Translations under genes and position numbers: made by a program
In this document: positions 1 to 7,878 of the stretch, piece after piece
Layout: each line of letters begins with the position of its first letter
Position numbering within the stretch: the first letter of the stretch is position 1
Assembly (NCBI GenBank): GCA_963843285.1
Contig: CAWJJO010000002.1
Coordinates: 496,001-560,000 of the forward strand
Source of the DNA: CAZDDB01 sp963843285
GTDB taxonomy: Bacteria; Acidobacteriota; HRBIN11; JAKEFK01
Direction of reading: 5' to 3'
Length of the DNA: 64,000 nt
Notes under the pieces: generated by a model
Databases searched by the model: none
What the model was told of the DNA's origin: nothing
What the model saw: the letters and a program-made list of their open reading frames with translations, nothing else

Positions 1-743
1 GAAAGAAGTCCTGTGAACGCCTGAGTGGCGGTTATTTCTGTGGTGAAAACAAGAGTAATTCCACCATCCCGGTGCAACGCGATCTGGAATGTGTTTTGGC
101 CATAATCAAAAATATTCTGATTGAAGAATTCTGGGACTTTCAGCCAGCTGATCACCACGCGATCGGTGGTCTGATTGACAAAGATCGTTCCGGTGGTTTC
201 GGGATCGAGATCCGTAAAAAAGGCGGCAATCCTGGGAGGCCCTGATAGAAGAGTCTCCGCGTTCGGCGGATCCGTGTCCGGTTGCAGGAATGAAATACTT
301 CCGTTGGAATTTACATAGCAGCGATCATAGGACTTCTTTCCAAAAGGAAACTGAAAGTTGCTGAAGACAAGTTCAACCGAGTCATCATCATTCAGGGCTA
401 GCGTTTGATTTACCGTTCCGTCGAATGATTCGGGTCCAAGGGAGTAGGTATAACGGCCCTGGGTCGCAGGTTGGAAATGCACTTGCTGGCCCTTCAAATC
501 AAACGAGTTCGAAACAATCAGCAGCTCGGGGTCTGCAGGGACGACCAGAATATTGCCCGATTGTTGGGCGGTTCCGGTTACCGGTCTTGCCGATTTGAGC
601 GGCCTGGATGTCCGGGTTTGGAGGTCGACGAATTCCTGCGCAGCACGGGGCGAAACATGGCTTCTCTTCTTGAGTGGAGTGTAAGCTTCCGCCATACTTC
701 CGACCAGAAGTACGACCAGCAGGGTCGAAAGGAAATGTTTCAT
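1..743 (-). CDS. Secreted nidogen-like (NIDO) domain protein, C-terminus outside the window
   Basis: The gene runs off the left edge; 247 codons are visible. The start is the ATG at 743. Residues 1-20 form a clear signal peptide (hydrophobic core LLVVLLVG, cleavage after AEA). Residues 115-235 look like a NIDO domain: an F-x-FPFG stretch, Y-V-N-S-N-G-S-I-S-F near 143-152, FFTDLDPETTGTIF near 175-188, and NTFQIALHRDGG near 217-228. NIDO domains occur in extracellular adhesion and matrix-type proteins, so the product is probably exported or surface-associated. It faces away from the next gene and is separated from it by an intergenic palindrome. The missing C-terminus could carry sorting or repeat domains. 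The family call is by motif, function unknown. Confidence 0.7.
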   Translation of the reverse strand, partial: MKHFLSTLLVVLLVGSMAEAYTPLKKRSHVSPRAAQEFVDLQTRTSRPLKSARPVTGTAQQSGNILVVPADPELLIVSNSFDLKGQQVHFQPATQGRYTYSLGPESFDGTVNQTLALNDDDSVELVFSNFQFPFGKKSYDRCYVNSNGSISFLQPDTDPPNAETLLSGPPRIAAFFTDLDPETTGTIFVNQTTDRVVISWLKVPEFFNQNIFDYGQNTFQIALHRDGGITLVFTTEITATQAFTGLL

Positions 744-809
744 CTTAACCCTGCAATCTTATCCCAGATGCAGCCATCGTTCAACCGCGTAAGCCTTCAA
801 CCGCACGAA

Positions 810-886
810 TTGGAGTGGCGGGCCTCCGTGCCCGCAGGAAGTAAAATGGCACCGAATCGGCGGGCACGGAGGCCCGCCACTCCAAA
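810..886. repeat. Type A intergenic palindrome, copy 1
   Basis: Two facing arms, each itself a hairpin. The left arm reads tggagtggcgggcctccgtg then cccgc; the right arm is its reverse complement ending in gcccgccactcca. It lies between the divergent NIDO and glycerophosphodiesterase genes. Related copies are at 14020, 32501, 36960 and 37840. Confidence 0.8.
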
Positions 887-914
887 ATGGCTGTGAATCT
901 AGTACAATGCGGAG

Positions 915-1817
915 ATGAGTCTCAAGAAACTTGCACTGTTGCTTCTTTCCGGTGCCGGGTTGTATTCGGTGGCCAGTTCCTCGGCTGCTGCAGGAACCGA
1001 GCGAGAACGGAAGAAGATCTTTCGTACCAGAGAATTCTGGGTGATTGCCCACCGTGGCTTTTCAGGCCGCTATCCTGAAAATACCATGCTTGCCTTTGAG
1101 CAGGCAGCCGCTCTTCCAACCGGTGCAATTGAACTGGATGTCCATTCTACACGGGATGCAAAAATTATCGTGATTCACGATTCGACGTTGGATCGGACTA
1201 CCGATCGCAACGGTCGCGTTCTGGATTTTACGTGGGACGCGCTGAAGAAAGTGGATGCAGGTTTTCTTTTTGATCCGGATCAAACCGGAGAATTTCCGTT
1301 TCGCGGAAAAGGAGTCGGGATCCCTCTTCTGGAAGATGTCTTTCGCAAGTTTCCCGAAATGAAATTCATCATTGAAATCAAGCAGATCATGCCCGCAATT
1401 GAAGAGAGCGTTTACCGGCTGATCCGGAAATACAGAATGGAAAACAAAGTGATTGTGGCTTCAGAGCATGATGAGCCGCTCACCCGGTTTCGGAGCATAG
1501 ATTCTGTTGTGGCAACCAGTGTTTCCGCCGAAGAAGCGCAGGAGCTGCATCAGTCGTTTCGAATGAAGCTCACAAATTTCTATCAAACTCGTGGCGATGC
1601 TGTGCAGATTCCTGAAGCATATCAGGGGACACGAGTCGTTACTCCAGCTTTTGTTCGGGCGGTAAAACGCAAGGGTCTGGTTCTCCACATCTGGACTGTG
1701 AATGACATTGCTGATATGCAGCGGTTGATGTTATGGGGGGTAGATGGAATCATTACTGATTTCCCTGACCGCTTACTCGAAGTTGTAAAGGGAATTGAAC
1801 CGCAATCCTCCGGGTAA
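915..1817 (+). CDS. Glycerophosphodiester phosphodiesterase, exported
   Basis: A 300-residue GDPD-family enzyme that hydrolyses glycerophosphodiesters to glycerol-3-phosphate and an alcohol. Residues 1-27 look like a signal sequence ending in an Ala/Ser-rich stretch, so it probably acts in the periplasm or envelope. The catalytic signature is complete: H46-R47-G48, P54-E55-N56-T57, E73-L-D75-V-H77, and H88-D89 followed by LDRTT. The C-terminal TIM-barrel part (HIWTVNDIADMQRLMLWGVDGIITDFPD region) is also intact. Length is usual for the family. The GGAG in front of the start directly abuts the ATG, so it is not a normal ribosome site. It is followed by a type B palindrome and then by an O-methyltransferase in the same direction. 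Confidence 0.9.
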   Translation: MSLKKLALLLLSGAGLYSVASSSAAAGTERERKKIFRTREFWVIAHRGFSGRYPENTMLAFEQAAALPTGAIELDVHSTRDAKIIVIHDSTLDRTTDRNGRVLDFTWDALKKVDAGFLFDPDQTGEFPFRGKGVGIPLLEDVFRKFPEMKFIIEIKQIMPAIEESVYRLIRKYRMENKVIVASEHDEPLTRFRSIDSVVATSVSAEEAQELHQSFRMKLTNFYQTRGDAVQIPEAYQGTRVVTPAFVRAVKRKGLVLHIWTVNDIADMQRLMLWGVDGIITDFPDRLLEVVKGIEPQSSG

Positions 1818-1870
1818 TGGAGCGCAGGCCTCCGGCCTGCATTATGGGTCGCAGGCTTCCAGCCTGCATG
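1818..1870. repeat. Type B palindrome, uninterrupted copy
   Basis: Starts at the base after the stop codon of the upstream gene. Two adjacent hairpins, GCAGGC-CTCCG-GCCTGC and GCAGGC-TTCCA-GCCTGC, are separated by ATTATGGGTC. It serves as the empty-site reference for the element inserted at 29461-29599. Confidence 0.8.
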
Positions 1871-1883
1871 GTCGGAATTTACA

Positions 1884-2510
1884 ATGAACATTGTTGAACC
1901 CAAACTGGAATCGTATTTACGTCACATTACACCATCGCGTCACGAGGTGCTGCAGGAGATGGAGTTGCTTGCCGATCAGCGCGGATTCCCGATTGTCGGA
2001 CCGCTGGTGGGTCGCATTCTCTATCAATATGCAAGACTGCTCCATCCGTCACGCATATTAGAACTTGGATCCGGCTACGGTTACTCTGCATTCTGGTGGG
2101 CGCTTGGATCGTCTGATGATTGCAGAATTTATTGCACCGAAGGTTCCGCAGATAATATTCAGCTTGCGCAACAGTTTCTCGGCCGAGCAGGATTGTGGCA
2201 AAAGATTGAATACCATCAAGGAGATGCGCTGGACTTTCTGGATCGAGTCTCAGGCGAGTTCGATGTCGTTTTCATGGACATCGACAAACATCAATATCCG
2301 GATGGTTTTCGAAAGGCATTTCCACGGATTCGAAAGGGTGGACTGTTCGTAACCGACAACGTCTTATGGTCCGGCAGAATCGTGGAACCCGATCCGGATC
2401 GCTCTACGCGCGGCATCCTGGAATACAACCAGCTTGTCTACAACACGCCCGGAGCGTTTACCGTGATTCTGCCTGTTCGCGATGGCGTGGCCGTTACGCT
2501 GAAAGAATAG
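1884..2510 (+). CDS. SAM-dependent O-methyltransferase (caffeoyl-CoA/catechol OMT type)
   Basis: A 208-residue class I methyltransferase of the Methyltransf_3 family. The SAM-binding glycine loop is I-L-E-L-G-S-G-Y-G-Y-S at residues 58-68. The metal-binding segment follows the usual pattern: MDIDK at 131-135 and TDN at 157-159 before VLWSGRI. Family members methylate a hydroxyl of catechol-like substrates using a divalent metal. The natural acceptor here cannot be read from sequence. Soluble, no signal peptide. It follows the GDPD gene after a palindrome with no shared function evident, and runs convergent to the endonuclease III gene. Confidence 0.87.
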   Translation: MNIVEPKLESYLRHITPSRHEVLQEMELLADQRGFPIVGPLVGRILYQYARLLHPSRILELGSGYGYSAFWWALGSSDDCRIYCTEGSADNIQLAQQFLGRAGLWQKIEYHQGDALDFLDRVSGEFDVVFMDIDKHQYPDGFRKAFPRIRKGGLFVTDNVLWSGRIVEPDPDRSTRGILEYNQLVYNTPGAFTVILPVRDGVAVTLKE

Positions 2511-2533
2511 TTCCCCTTGTGCCCGCCGGGAAT

Positions 2534-3178
2534 TCAAACTGTGGATGACGGGCACAAATCGTTCAGCACGCATCCGGGGCAGTCCGGTTTGATCGCTTTG
2601 CACACCGCGCGCCCATGCAAAATCAGCATGTGAGAGAACTTCACCCAATCCTTCTTCGGGATGAGTTTCATTAGATCGCTTTCAATTTTTTCCGGAACTG
2701 TTTGCTTCGTTAGCTTGAGCCGCTGAGAAAGGCGACTTACATGCGTGTCCACCACAACGCCGGAAGCGGTATGGAAAGCATTTCCCATCACTACATTTGC
2801 TGTTTTGCGGGCAACTCCCGGAAGTGTCAGCAATTCCTCCATCGTGGCCGGAACGTTGCCTTTGAATTCATCCAATATTTTTTGGGATGCGCCGCGAATG
2901 CTTCGAGTTTTGTTCCGGAAGAATCCGGTTGTCCGGACATCGTTCTGCAATTCCTCTTCCGGGACTGAAAGATAATCTGTGGGAGTTCTGTATTTTTGAA
3001 ATAAAGTCCTCGTGACGTAGTTGACCCTTTCATCCGTGCATTGCGCTGAGAGAATTGTGGCAATCAAGAGCTCAAACGCGTTGGTGTAGTTGAGGGAGCA
3101 TTTCGCATCAGGATACGCCTTCTTGAGGCGTTTCAGAATCTCACCAATTCGTTCTTTTGCAGCAGTTTTCCTTTTCAT
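2534..3178 (-). CDS. nth: Endonuclease III (DNA glycosylase/AP lyase)
   Basis: A 214-residue base-excision repair enzyme that removes oxidised pyrimidines and cleaves the abasic strand. The helix-hairpin-helix LPGVARKTANVV is at 119-130 with catalytic Lys125, and the catalytic Asp is D144 in VVVDTHV. The [4Fe-4S] cluster motif C193-x6-C200-x2-C203-x5-C209 is complete. Length and motif spacing match the family closely. The start is the ATG at 3178, just after a stretch of CGAAG-type repeat that separates it from the DedA gene's 3' end. Confidence 0.96.
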   Translation of the reverse strand: MKRKTAAKERIGEILKRLKKAYPDAKCSLNYTNAFELLIATILSAQCTDERVNYVTRTLFQKYRTPTDYLSVPEEELQNDVRTTGFFRNKTRSIRGASQKILDEFKGNVPATMEELLTLPGVARKTANVVMGNAFHTASGVVVDTHVSRLSQRLKLTKQTVPEKIESDLMKLIPKKDWVKFSHMLILHGRAVCKAIKPDCPGCVLNDLCPSSTV

Positions 3179-3185
3179 TCTTGGT

Positions 3186-3217
3186 GCCGCTTCGTGTCTT
3201 TGTGTCTTCGTGGTTAA
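3186..3217. repeat. Type D repeat, single arm
   Basis: On the minus strand this reads TTAACCACGAAGACACAAAG and continues into GACACGAAGC. It is one arm of the family seen as full hairpins at 11364 and 35303. Its leading TTAA supplies the TAA stop codon of the DedA-rhodanese gene. Confidence 0.7.
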
Positions 3218-4140
3218 CTCGCTCCTGGAGATTCAACCGGGAAGCCGCTTTCTTGCCAGCCATCGAAACCGCCAAGCAACGGACGAACCTTCTGGAACCC
3301 TCGATCATACAGTAGTTTCGCCACACGGGCGCTTGTAAACTCGCTTGGTCACGTGCAGTACATCACTATCCACTTTTCCTTGTTGAGCTTGTGGATGTGA
3401 TTGTCGACTTCTCCCGGTGGTATCCGGATTGCGCCCGGAATCATTTTGTCCGTATCGATCCTCCAGTTTGCGCGGATATCAACGATGACAAATTCCTCCC
3501 CCGCCTGCATCCGTTCATGGAGCTCTTCCGGGGTAATCCGCTCCTTATACAGCATGCGTTGGAGAAGTCTGAGTTTTACATACTTCATGAGAACATAGGC
3601 AGCCAGACCACCTACCAGAAGCCAGAAAAACGTGCGTCCGAGACTTTCAAAGAAAGTAGTGATATCGAACACTGCCTTTTCAAAGAAAAAGCCCGGCAAA
3701 AGAAAGGCAATGACGTACCCGGATATTCCGATCAGTTCGCGCCAAAAGAATGCCAGAAAACTTGCGGAGAACGTTCCTGCCATGGGAGGCGCGATTGTGT
3801 TCAGTCCGGGAACAAATTTTGAAAACAGCAGCGAATTCATTCCATTCTTCATAAAACTCGCTTCCGTCTTCTTTACACAGGAATCAGGACTCAAAGACAC
3901 GTGACATAGAATCCGAAGAATTCCGCGGCCCTTCCGCTTCCCGATTTCGTACCAGATGAAATCACCGGCGAATGCCGCAAATCCGGCGATCAAGAAAACG
4001 GTCCATAGCTTGAGGTGTCCGCCCGCTGCAAGGGCGCCTGAAAGGATGAGAATCGGAGCGGCAGGAATCGGCAGACCCAGCTGTTCTAGAAATACAACGC
4101 AGAACACAAGGCTGTAACCGTATTTCTGCAAGAGTTCCAT
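3214..4140 (-). CDS. DedA membrane protein fused to rhodanese, candidate selenoprotein (TGA at codon 264)
   Basis: The N-terminal part (about residues 1-190) is a DedA/SNARE-associated membrane protein, with hydrophobic segments and the F-x-x-R/K-x-x-PG-type stretch FSKFVPGLNTIAPPMAG. A rhodanese domain follows from about 205 (VIVDIR, IPGAIRIP). Translation reaches the active-site loop IVMYCT and meets TGA at 3349-3351. Beyond it the frame stays open for 44 codons that complete the domain: P-S-E-F-T-S-A-R-V-A-K-L-L, VRPLLGGFDGW and FPVE, ending in TAA at 3214-3216. From memory, fused homologues read YC-S/T-C-P-N-E-A-T-S-A-R here, so the TGA sits at a Cys. A SECIS-like hairpin lies just downstream. 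DedA proteins are flippase-like; the rhodanese may move sulfane sulfur. It is the last gene after DUF2203 and Thi4. Alternative: a truncating Cys-to-stop mutation. Confidence 0.75.
3314..3341 (-). promoter_or_regulatory. Candidate bacterial SECIS element for the DedA-rhodanese TGA
   Basis: Lower stem AGUUU/AAACU (5 bp), a 5-nt bulge ACAAG on the 5' side, upper stem CGCC/GGCG (4 bp), and apical loop CGUGU with G at its second position. The loop begins 22 nt after the TGA. This fits the known bSECIS pattern (loop about 16-37 nt after UGA, small loop with an early G). It lies inside coding sequence, as bacterial SECIS elements do. Confidence 0.6.
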
Positions 4141-4147
4141 GGCAGTC

Positions 4148-4945
4148 TCAGCTTGTAGCTGGCGGGGTTACGCGTTCCAGGATTTGCTGAGCGCATTTGC
4201 GTCCGGATAGCAGCATTGAACCGAAAGTTGGTCCCATGCGTGGAGTCCCTTGCACGGCTGCCACGGCAAGACCGGCGACAAACAGACCCGGAAATACTTC
4301 GCCCGTTCCTTCCATCACCTTTTCTTCGGAAACGTCGACCCACATAGCTCCATTACCGGGAACCGTGGCCAGCCCACGCCTCGCCAGCATTTGTACGGCC
4401 GCTGCATCATGACCGGTACAGTCTACAACAAACTTTGATTCGATCCCGACCGGATCAATATGCGCGAGCGATTTCGGCATCGATTCCAACGGCGACCAGT
4501 TGATGACAACCCCTTCCACCCTGCCGTTTCGCAGAATCAAATCCTCAGCTACGGTCATGTTCCAGATCCGAAGGCCGGCATCGCACGCCGCGGCAATCAA
4601 ACGGGAACACGCGTGAACGGCATCAGCGGTGTACAAGCCGGGACTTGCGGGCCGCACCGGTACTCCGATCTCACTCAGAAATTCTTGAGCGGGAGCCCGG
4701 ACAGTTAACTTATTCATCAAATAACCACCGGACCAGAACCCTCCGCCGAGATAGTTCGTCTCTTCCAGCAGCAAAGTCTTTACACCACGACGAGCCAGAT
4801 CGCGGCCGGTGACCAGACCGCTTGGTCCGCCGCCAATGATGATTACATCAGACACAACATAGTCTTCGAGCTCTTTCATGAATTCGCGGACGATTGCCCG
4901 CGTAATTTCACGCTCCGGAACGTTTTCAAAGTACTGTTTCATCAT
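4148..4945 (-). CDS. thi4: Thi4-type thiazole synthase, sulfide-using (His) form
   Basis: 265 residues. FAD/NAD-binding fold with GGGPSG at 38-43, LLLEE at 58-62 and the Thi4 signature LGGGFWSGG. Thi4 makes the thiazole half of thiamine from NAD, glycine and sulfur. In the yeast enzyme a Cys donates the sulfur in a single turnover. The equivalent position here is His162 in AHIDP, as in the archaeal sulfide-dependent catalytic enzymes, so I infer a multi-turnover enzyme. An upstream in-frame start exists at 5032, but the ATG at 4945 overlaps the previous stop as TAATG, is preceded by GAAGGGG, and gives a family-like N-terminus. The rhodanese-bearing next gene, 7 bp on, could relate to sulfur supply (speculative). 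Confidence 0.88.
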   Translation of the reverse strand: MMKQYFENVPEREITRAIVREFMKELEDYVVSDVIIIGGGPSGLVTGRDLARRGVKTLLLEETNYLGGGFWSGGYLMNKLTVRAPAQEFLSEIGVPVRPASPGLYTADAVHACSRLIAAACDAGLRIWNMTVAEDLILRNGRVEGVVINWSPLESMPKSLAHIDPVGIESKFVVDCTGHDAAAVQMLARRGLATVPGNGAMWVDVSEEKVMEGTGEVFPGLFVAGLAVAAVQGTPRMGPTFGSMLLSGRKCAQQILERVTPPATS

Positions 4946-5355
4946 TACCCCTTCATTAGCGGTTTTCGACCTGAAAAGCCTTCTCGCAGCCCGTGATAAA
5001 AACGGATCGATTTCTCTCCGAGCTTCCAGCATAGAAGCGCTTCCTCTCCATCGATCTCAGCTGGAAAATCTACCAATCCCATATCCAGGTCCTTCGGCTG
5101 CCCACCCATCTCTTCAATCGCATCCAGGCCGTCATTGATTACTCTTACCAGAAACTCCAACTCGGTTTGTTTGTTCTGGAGATCAGAAGCTTTGACCTGT
5201 TTCTCATTCCCCTGCTTTACAAGTTCCTGAATTTTGGCCAGATCCTGCCCGATTTCCATCGCCTGTCGCTTGTTGTCCATCAGAGTCCCCACGATCTGCT
5301 CCAGCCTCGGGATCAATTGCTCCACTTCTTTGGATGTAAACAGTCTTTCAGCCAT
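4945..5355 (-). CDS. DUF2203 family protein
   Basis: 136 residues from the ATG at 5355. The N-terminus LFTSKEVEQLIPRLEQIV is typical of DUF2203. A central coiled-coil-like stretch rich in K, Q and E follows (about 30-75). The C-terminal segment D-x-G-L-V-D-F-P-A-E-I-D-G-E-E-A-L-L-C-W and I-R-F-Y-H-G-L-R-E-G-F-x-G-R is the conserved part of the family. Soluble, small, biochemical role not known. It is the first gene of a minus-strand set with Thi4 and DedA-rhodanese, and its TAA overlaps the Thi4 ATG. An in-frame upstream extension to 5427 is rejected because it adds a non-conserved hydrophobic stretch. Confidence 0.85.
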   Translation of the reverse strand: MAERLFTSKEVEQLIPRLEQIVGTLMDNKRQAMEIGQDLAKIQELVKQGNEKQVKASDLQNKQTELEFLVRVINDGLDAIEEMGGQPKDLDMGLVDFPAEIDGEEALLCWKLGEKSIRFYHGLREGFSGRKPLMKG

Positions 5356-5562
5356 AAATCGCCTCAGGGAAAACATAAGAATAAGAGATTCATGAAAAAG
5401 AATCAAAGAGCAATTACAAACCACCATTATTCGCTTTGTAAGAAAGGAGATGTGGAGAAGTTGGAGATGTGGGGATATTAATAACTGGAAAACAATCCTA
5501 TGATCGCCTTATCCCCCTCATCTCCATATCCCCCTTCTTACACTGCTTGTCTGCGAGAATCT

Positions 5563-6474
5563 TCACCCGCGGAAGAGGTTGCGGACAACAAACATCAAAT
5601 TGGCGGGGCGCTCTGCCATCCGGCGCATCAGGTAGGAGTACCATTGCTCTCCGTAAGGAACATAGACTCGAAGCCGGTAGCCTTCCTGCATCAATATTTC
5701 TTGAAGATCGCGCCGAATTCCGTAAAGCATTTGGAATTCGAATTCGTCCTTGCCGATATTTTCCTGCGTCACGAAATCCTTTGTGGCCTGAATCATATTC
5801 GGATCATGTGTTGCAATCCCATGATAGATTCCGCTCTTCAACAGGATTTTCATTAGCTGGACAAAGTTCGCGTCCGTATCGCTCTTCTTTTTGAAGGAAA
5901 TTTCGGGCGGCTCTTTATACGCTCCTTTGCAAAGGCGAATTCGAGATTTCAATTGAAGCATATCCTGTATATCGTTTTCCGACCGGAATAAGTATGCCTG
6001 AATCACAATGCCTACGTTCTCATACTTCTTGCGTAAAGCCGTATAAACTCGCAGTGTAGGATCGGTAAAGGCAGAGCCTTCCATATCGATTCGAACAAAG
6101 TTCTGGTACTCTGCCGCGCGCTGCACAACTTTTTCCACGTTGAGCGCACAAGCTGCTTCATCCAGCGCCAGACCGAATTGCGTCAGTTTCAACGATACAT
6201 TGCTATCCGAGGAAGCCTCCTGAATTTTGTCCAGCGCGGAAAGATACTCCTGTGTGGCGTGCGATGCCTCTTCGAGTTTGGTGATGTTTTCACCGAGATA
6301 GTCGAGAGTCGCCGTGAAGCCAGATTTGTTCAGCGTTTGAATTGCGCGAATCGAATCATCGGTCGTTTCCCCGGCTACAAAACGGCGGGCCACACGACGC
6401 GACACCTCCATCTTTGTGGCCATCTGCTGAAGGCGCGGCTGATCACTCATGTAGAGAAGAAGGCTCTTGATCAT
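5563..6474 (-). CDS. Proline dehydrogenase
   Basis: 303 residues, the usual size of stand-alone bacterial PRODH. It oxidises L-proline to pyrroline-5-carboxylate with FAD and passes electrons to the quinone pool at the membrane. Conserved barrel motifs appear in order: LDYLGE 57-62, SLKLTQFG 94-101, RIDMEGS 128-134, RLCKGAYKEP 180-189, ATHD 221-224, FQMLYGIRRDL 247-257, and the substrate-binding RVYVPYGEQWYSYLMRRMAERPAN at 269-292. It is the last gene of a minus-strand catabolic run. No P5C dehydrogenase domain or gene is adjacent, so the second step must be encoded elsewhere. Confidence 0.94.
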   Translation of the reverse strand: MIKSLLLYMSDQPRLQQMATKMEVSRRVARRFVAGETTDDSIRAIQTLNKSGFTATLDYLGENITKLEEASHATQEYLSALDKIQEASSDSNVSLKLTQFGLALDEAACALNVEKVVQRAAEYQNFVRIDMEGSAFTDPTLRVYTALRKKYENVGIVIQAYLFRSENDIQDMLQLKSRIRLCKGAYKEPPEISFKKKSDTDANFVQLMKILLKSGIYHGIATHDPNMIQATKDFVTQENIGKDEFEFQMLYGIRRDLQEILMQEGYRLRVYVPYGEQWYSYLMRRMAERPANLMFVVRNLFRG

Positions 6475-6492
6475 GATTTTGTGGTGACTATT

Positions 6493-6927
6493 CTAAAATG
6501 CGGACAGAAACAGGTCAATCAGAAGAAGAAGCATGTGGATTCGGAACAGAAGATACACCATTCGCTGCAGACGATTCGATTCTTCCCGCAATACATTATC
6601 AGGTTGGATGAGGTCCTGAACTCCCATCGGCTGTTTGATCAAGTGCAGTTTCGTGAAGTTCCAGAATCGCTGGTACAGGTTCATGGCGATCAGGATTGCC
6701 GCGCATGCCAGGGCGGGCGCTTTGTGGTTCAGGTAGAAGAAGACGGCAGCGGGAATCAGCAAGATCAACGATAGAGTGTGATGTTTTCGCAGAATTCCAT
6801 TGGAGACGCGCGTGACGGTGGACCTGTCTGAGACACGCGCGACCAGTCCCGGAATTACAAACAACTGGATCGTGAGAGCGCTTCCCAACAGGATCCCGAT
6901 CAGGATCTGGCCAAAATACAGAGTCAT
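6493..6927 (-). CDS. Small integral membrane protein, unknown function
   Basis: 144 residues with four likely membrane segments: about 5-28 (GQILIGILLGSALTIQLFVIP), 50-66 (HTLSLILLIPAAVFFYL), 70-86 (APALACAAILIAMNLY) and 120-142 near the C-terminus. Conserved-looking residues are few, and I do not recognise a family with confidence; the topology resembles DUF4149-like proteins. It overlaps the enoyl-CoA hydratase gene by ATGA, which implies translational coupling, and lies 18 bp before proline dehydrogenase. Confidence 0.65.
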   Translation of the reverse strand: MTLYFGQILIGILLGSALTIQLFVIPGLVARVSDRSTVTRVSNGILRKHHTLSLILLIPAAVFFYLNHKAPALACAAILIAMNLYQRFWNFTKLHLIKQPMGVQDLIQPDNVLREESNRLQRMVYLLFRIHMLLLLIDLFLSAF

Positions 6928-7694
6928 TTGCCCTTAAATTTGGGCGGCCGTTTCTCCAGGAACGCGGAGGTGCCTTCCAGCTTATCCTCCGATTCAAAGA
7001 GGATTCCCTGGGCAAAAGCTTCGAGTGACATAGCAGCTTCAGTGGAGAGTTGCGGAACCAGATTTAGGGTACGTTTCGCAAGCCTTACGGCAAGCGGACC
7101 GCGAGAAAGAATCTTTTTCCCAATTTCCCGCGCCGTGGCATGTAGTTTTTCGAATGGTACTACCCGTGATACCAGTCCGATCTGGTGGGCCCGTTGCGCA
7201 TCAATCGGATCGCCCGTGAGTGCAAGCTCCTTGGCGACGCCGAGTCCTGCCACCCGAGCAAGCCGGTAGAGTCCTCCTGCGGCCGGAATGATTCCAAGAG
7301 AAACTTCGGGCAATCCAAACCTTGCATTCTCGCTGCAGATCCGGATGTCGCAGGAAAGCGCCAGCTCGCATCCGCCGCCAAGCGCGAACCCGTTCACTGC
7401 AGCGATCACGGGCTTGTCACAGTCTTCCACCGCCTTGCAGATCCGCGAATTGATTCCTTGCAACGCGTCGAATTTGTTTCGCGCCTTGATCGCGTTGATA
7501 TCAGCGCCTGAAACAAAAACACGGTCGCCGGCGCCCGTGAGAATCGCCGCTCCAATCGATTCGGACTGTGACACTTTATCCAGAATCGCGTGCAGTTCCT
7601 TCACCGTCTGCAGATCGAGCGCATTGCGCACTTCCGGCCGGTTGATGGTGATTAGCGCTATGTTGTCGGAAACTTCAAACAATACGTTCGTCAT
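6924..7694 (-). CDS. Enoyl-CoA hydratase/isomerase (crotonase family)
   Basis: 256 residues from the ATG at 7694; an in-frame TTG upstream is rejected because it reads into repeat sequence. Crotonase enzymes hydrate trans-2-enoyl-CoA in beta-oxidation. The oxyanion-hole segments VSGADI (61-66) and ALGGGCELA (104-112) are present, with the two catalytic glutamates at E110 and E130 (LPEVSLGIIPAAGG). It follows a 3-hydroxyacyl-CoA dehydrogenase across an AT-rich inverted repeat and shares an ATGA overlap with the next gene. Together with the dehydrogenase it gives two consecutive beta-oxidation or butanoate-type steps. Exact chain length is not predictable. Confidence 0.92.
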   Translation of the reverse strand: MTNVLFEVSDNIALITINRPEVRNALDLQTVKELHAILDKVSQSESIGAAILTGAGDRVFVSGADINAIKARNKFDALQGINSRICKAVEDCDKPVIAAVNGFALGGGCELALSCDIRICSENARFGLPEVSLGIIPAAGGLYRLARVAGLGVAKELALTGDPIDAQRAHQIGLVSRVVPFEKLHATAREIGKKILSRGPLAVRLAKRTLNLVPQLSTEAAMSLEAFAQGILFESEDKLEGTSAFLEKRPPKFKGK

Positions 7695-7696
7695 AT

Positions 7697-7878
7697 CAAA
7701 TCTCAAAAATCAAATATCAAATAAACATAACTCAACAAGCAAAACCTCTAAGCTTCCAGTTGACCTCCGAGGTCCCACCGTTCATATCTTCTTCCACTGA
7801 TAGCTGATTGAACTGGTACGTGGTTCTTTACTTATTCCTTTATGTTTATTTGATCTTTGATATTTTATTTTTGATATT
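7697..7878. repeat. Type E AT-rich inverted repeat, copy 1
   Basis: Outer arms built of aaatcaaatatcaaataaac on the left and tgtttatttgatctttgata on the right enclose about 110 bp of unrelated sequence. It separates the dehydrogenase and hydratase genes, touches the hydratase start and overlaps the last codons of the dehydrogenase. Copies 2 and 3 are at 10330 and 40778. Confidence 0.75.
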
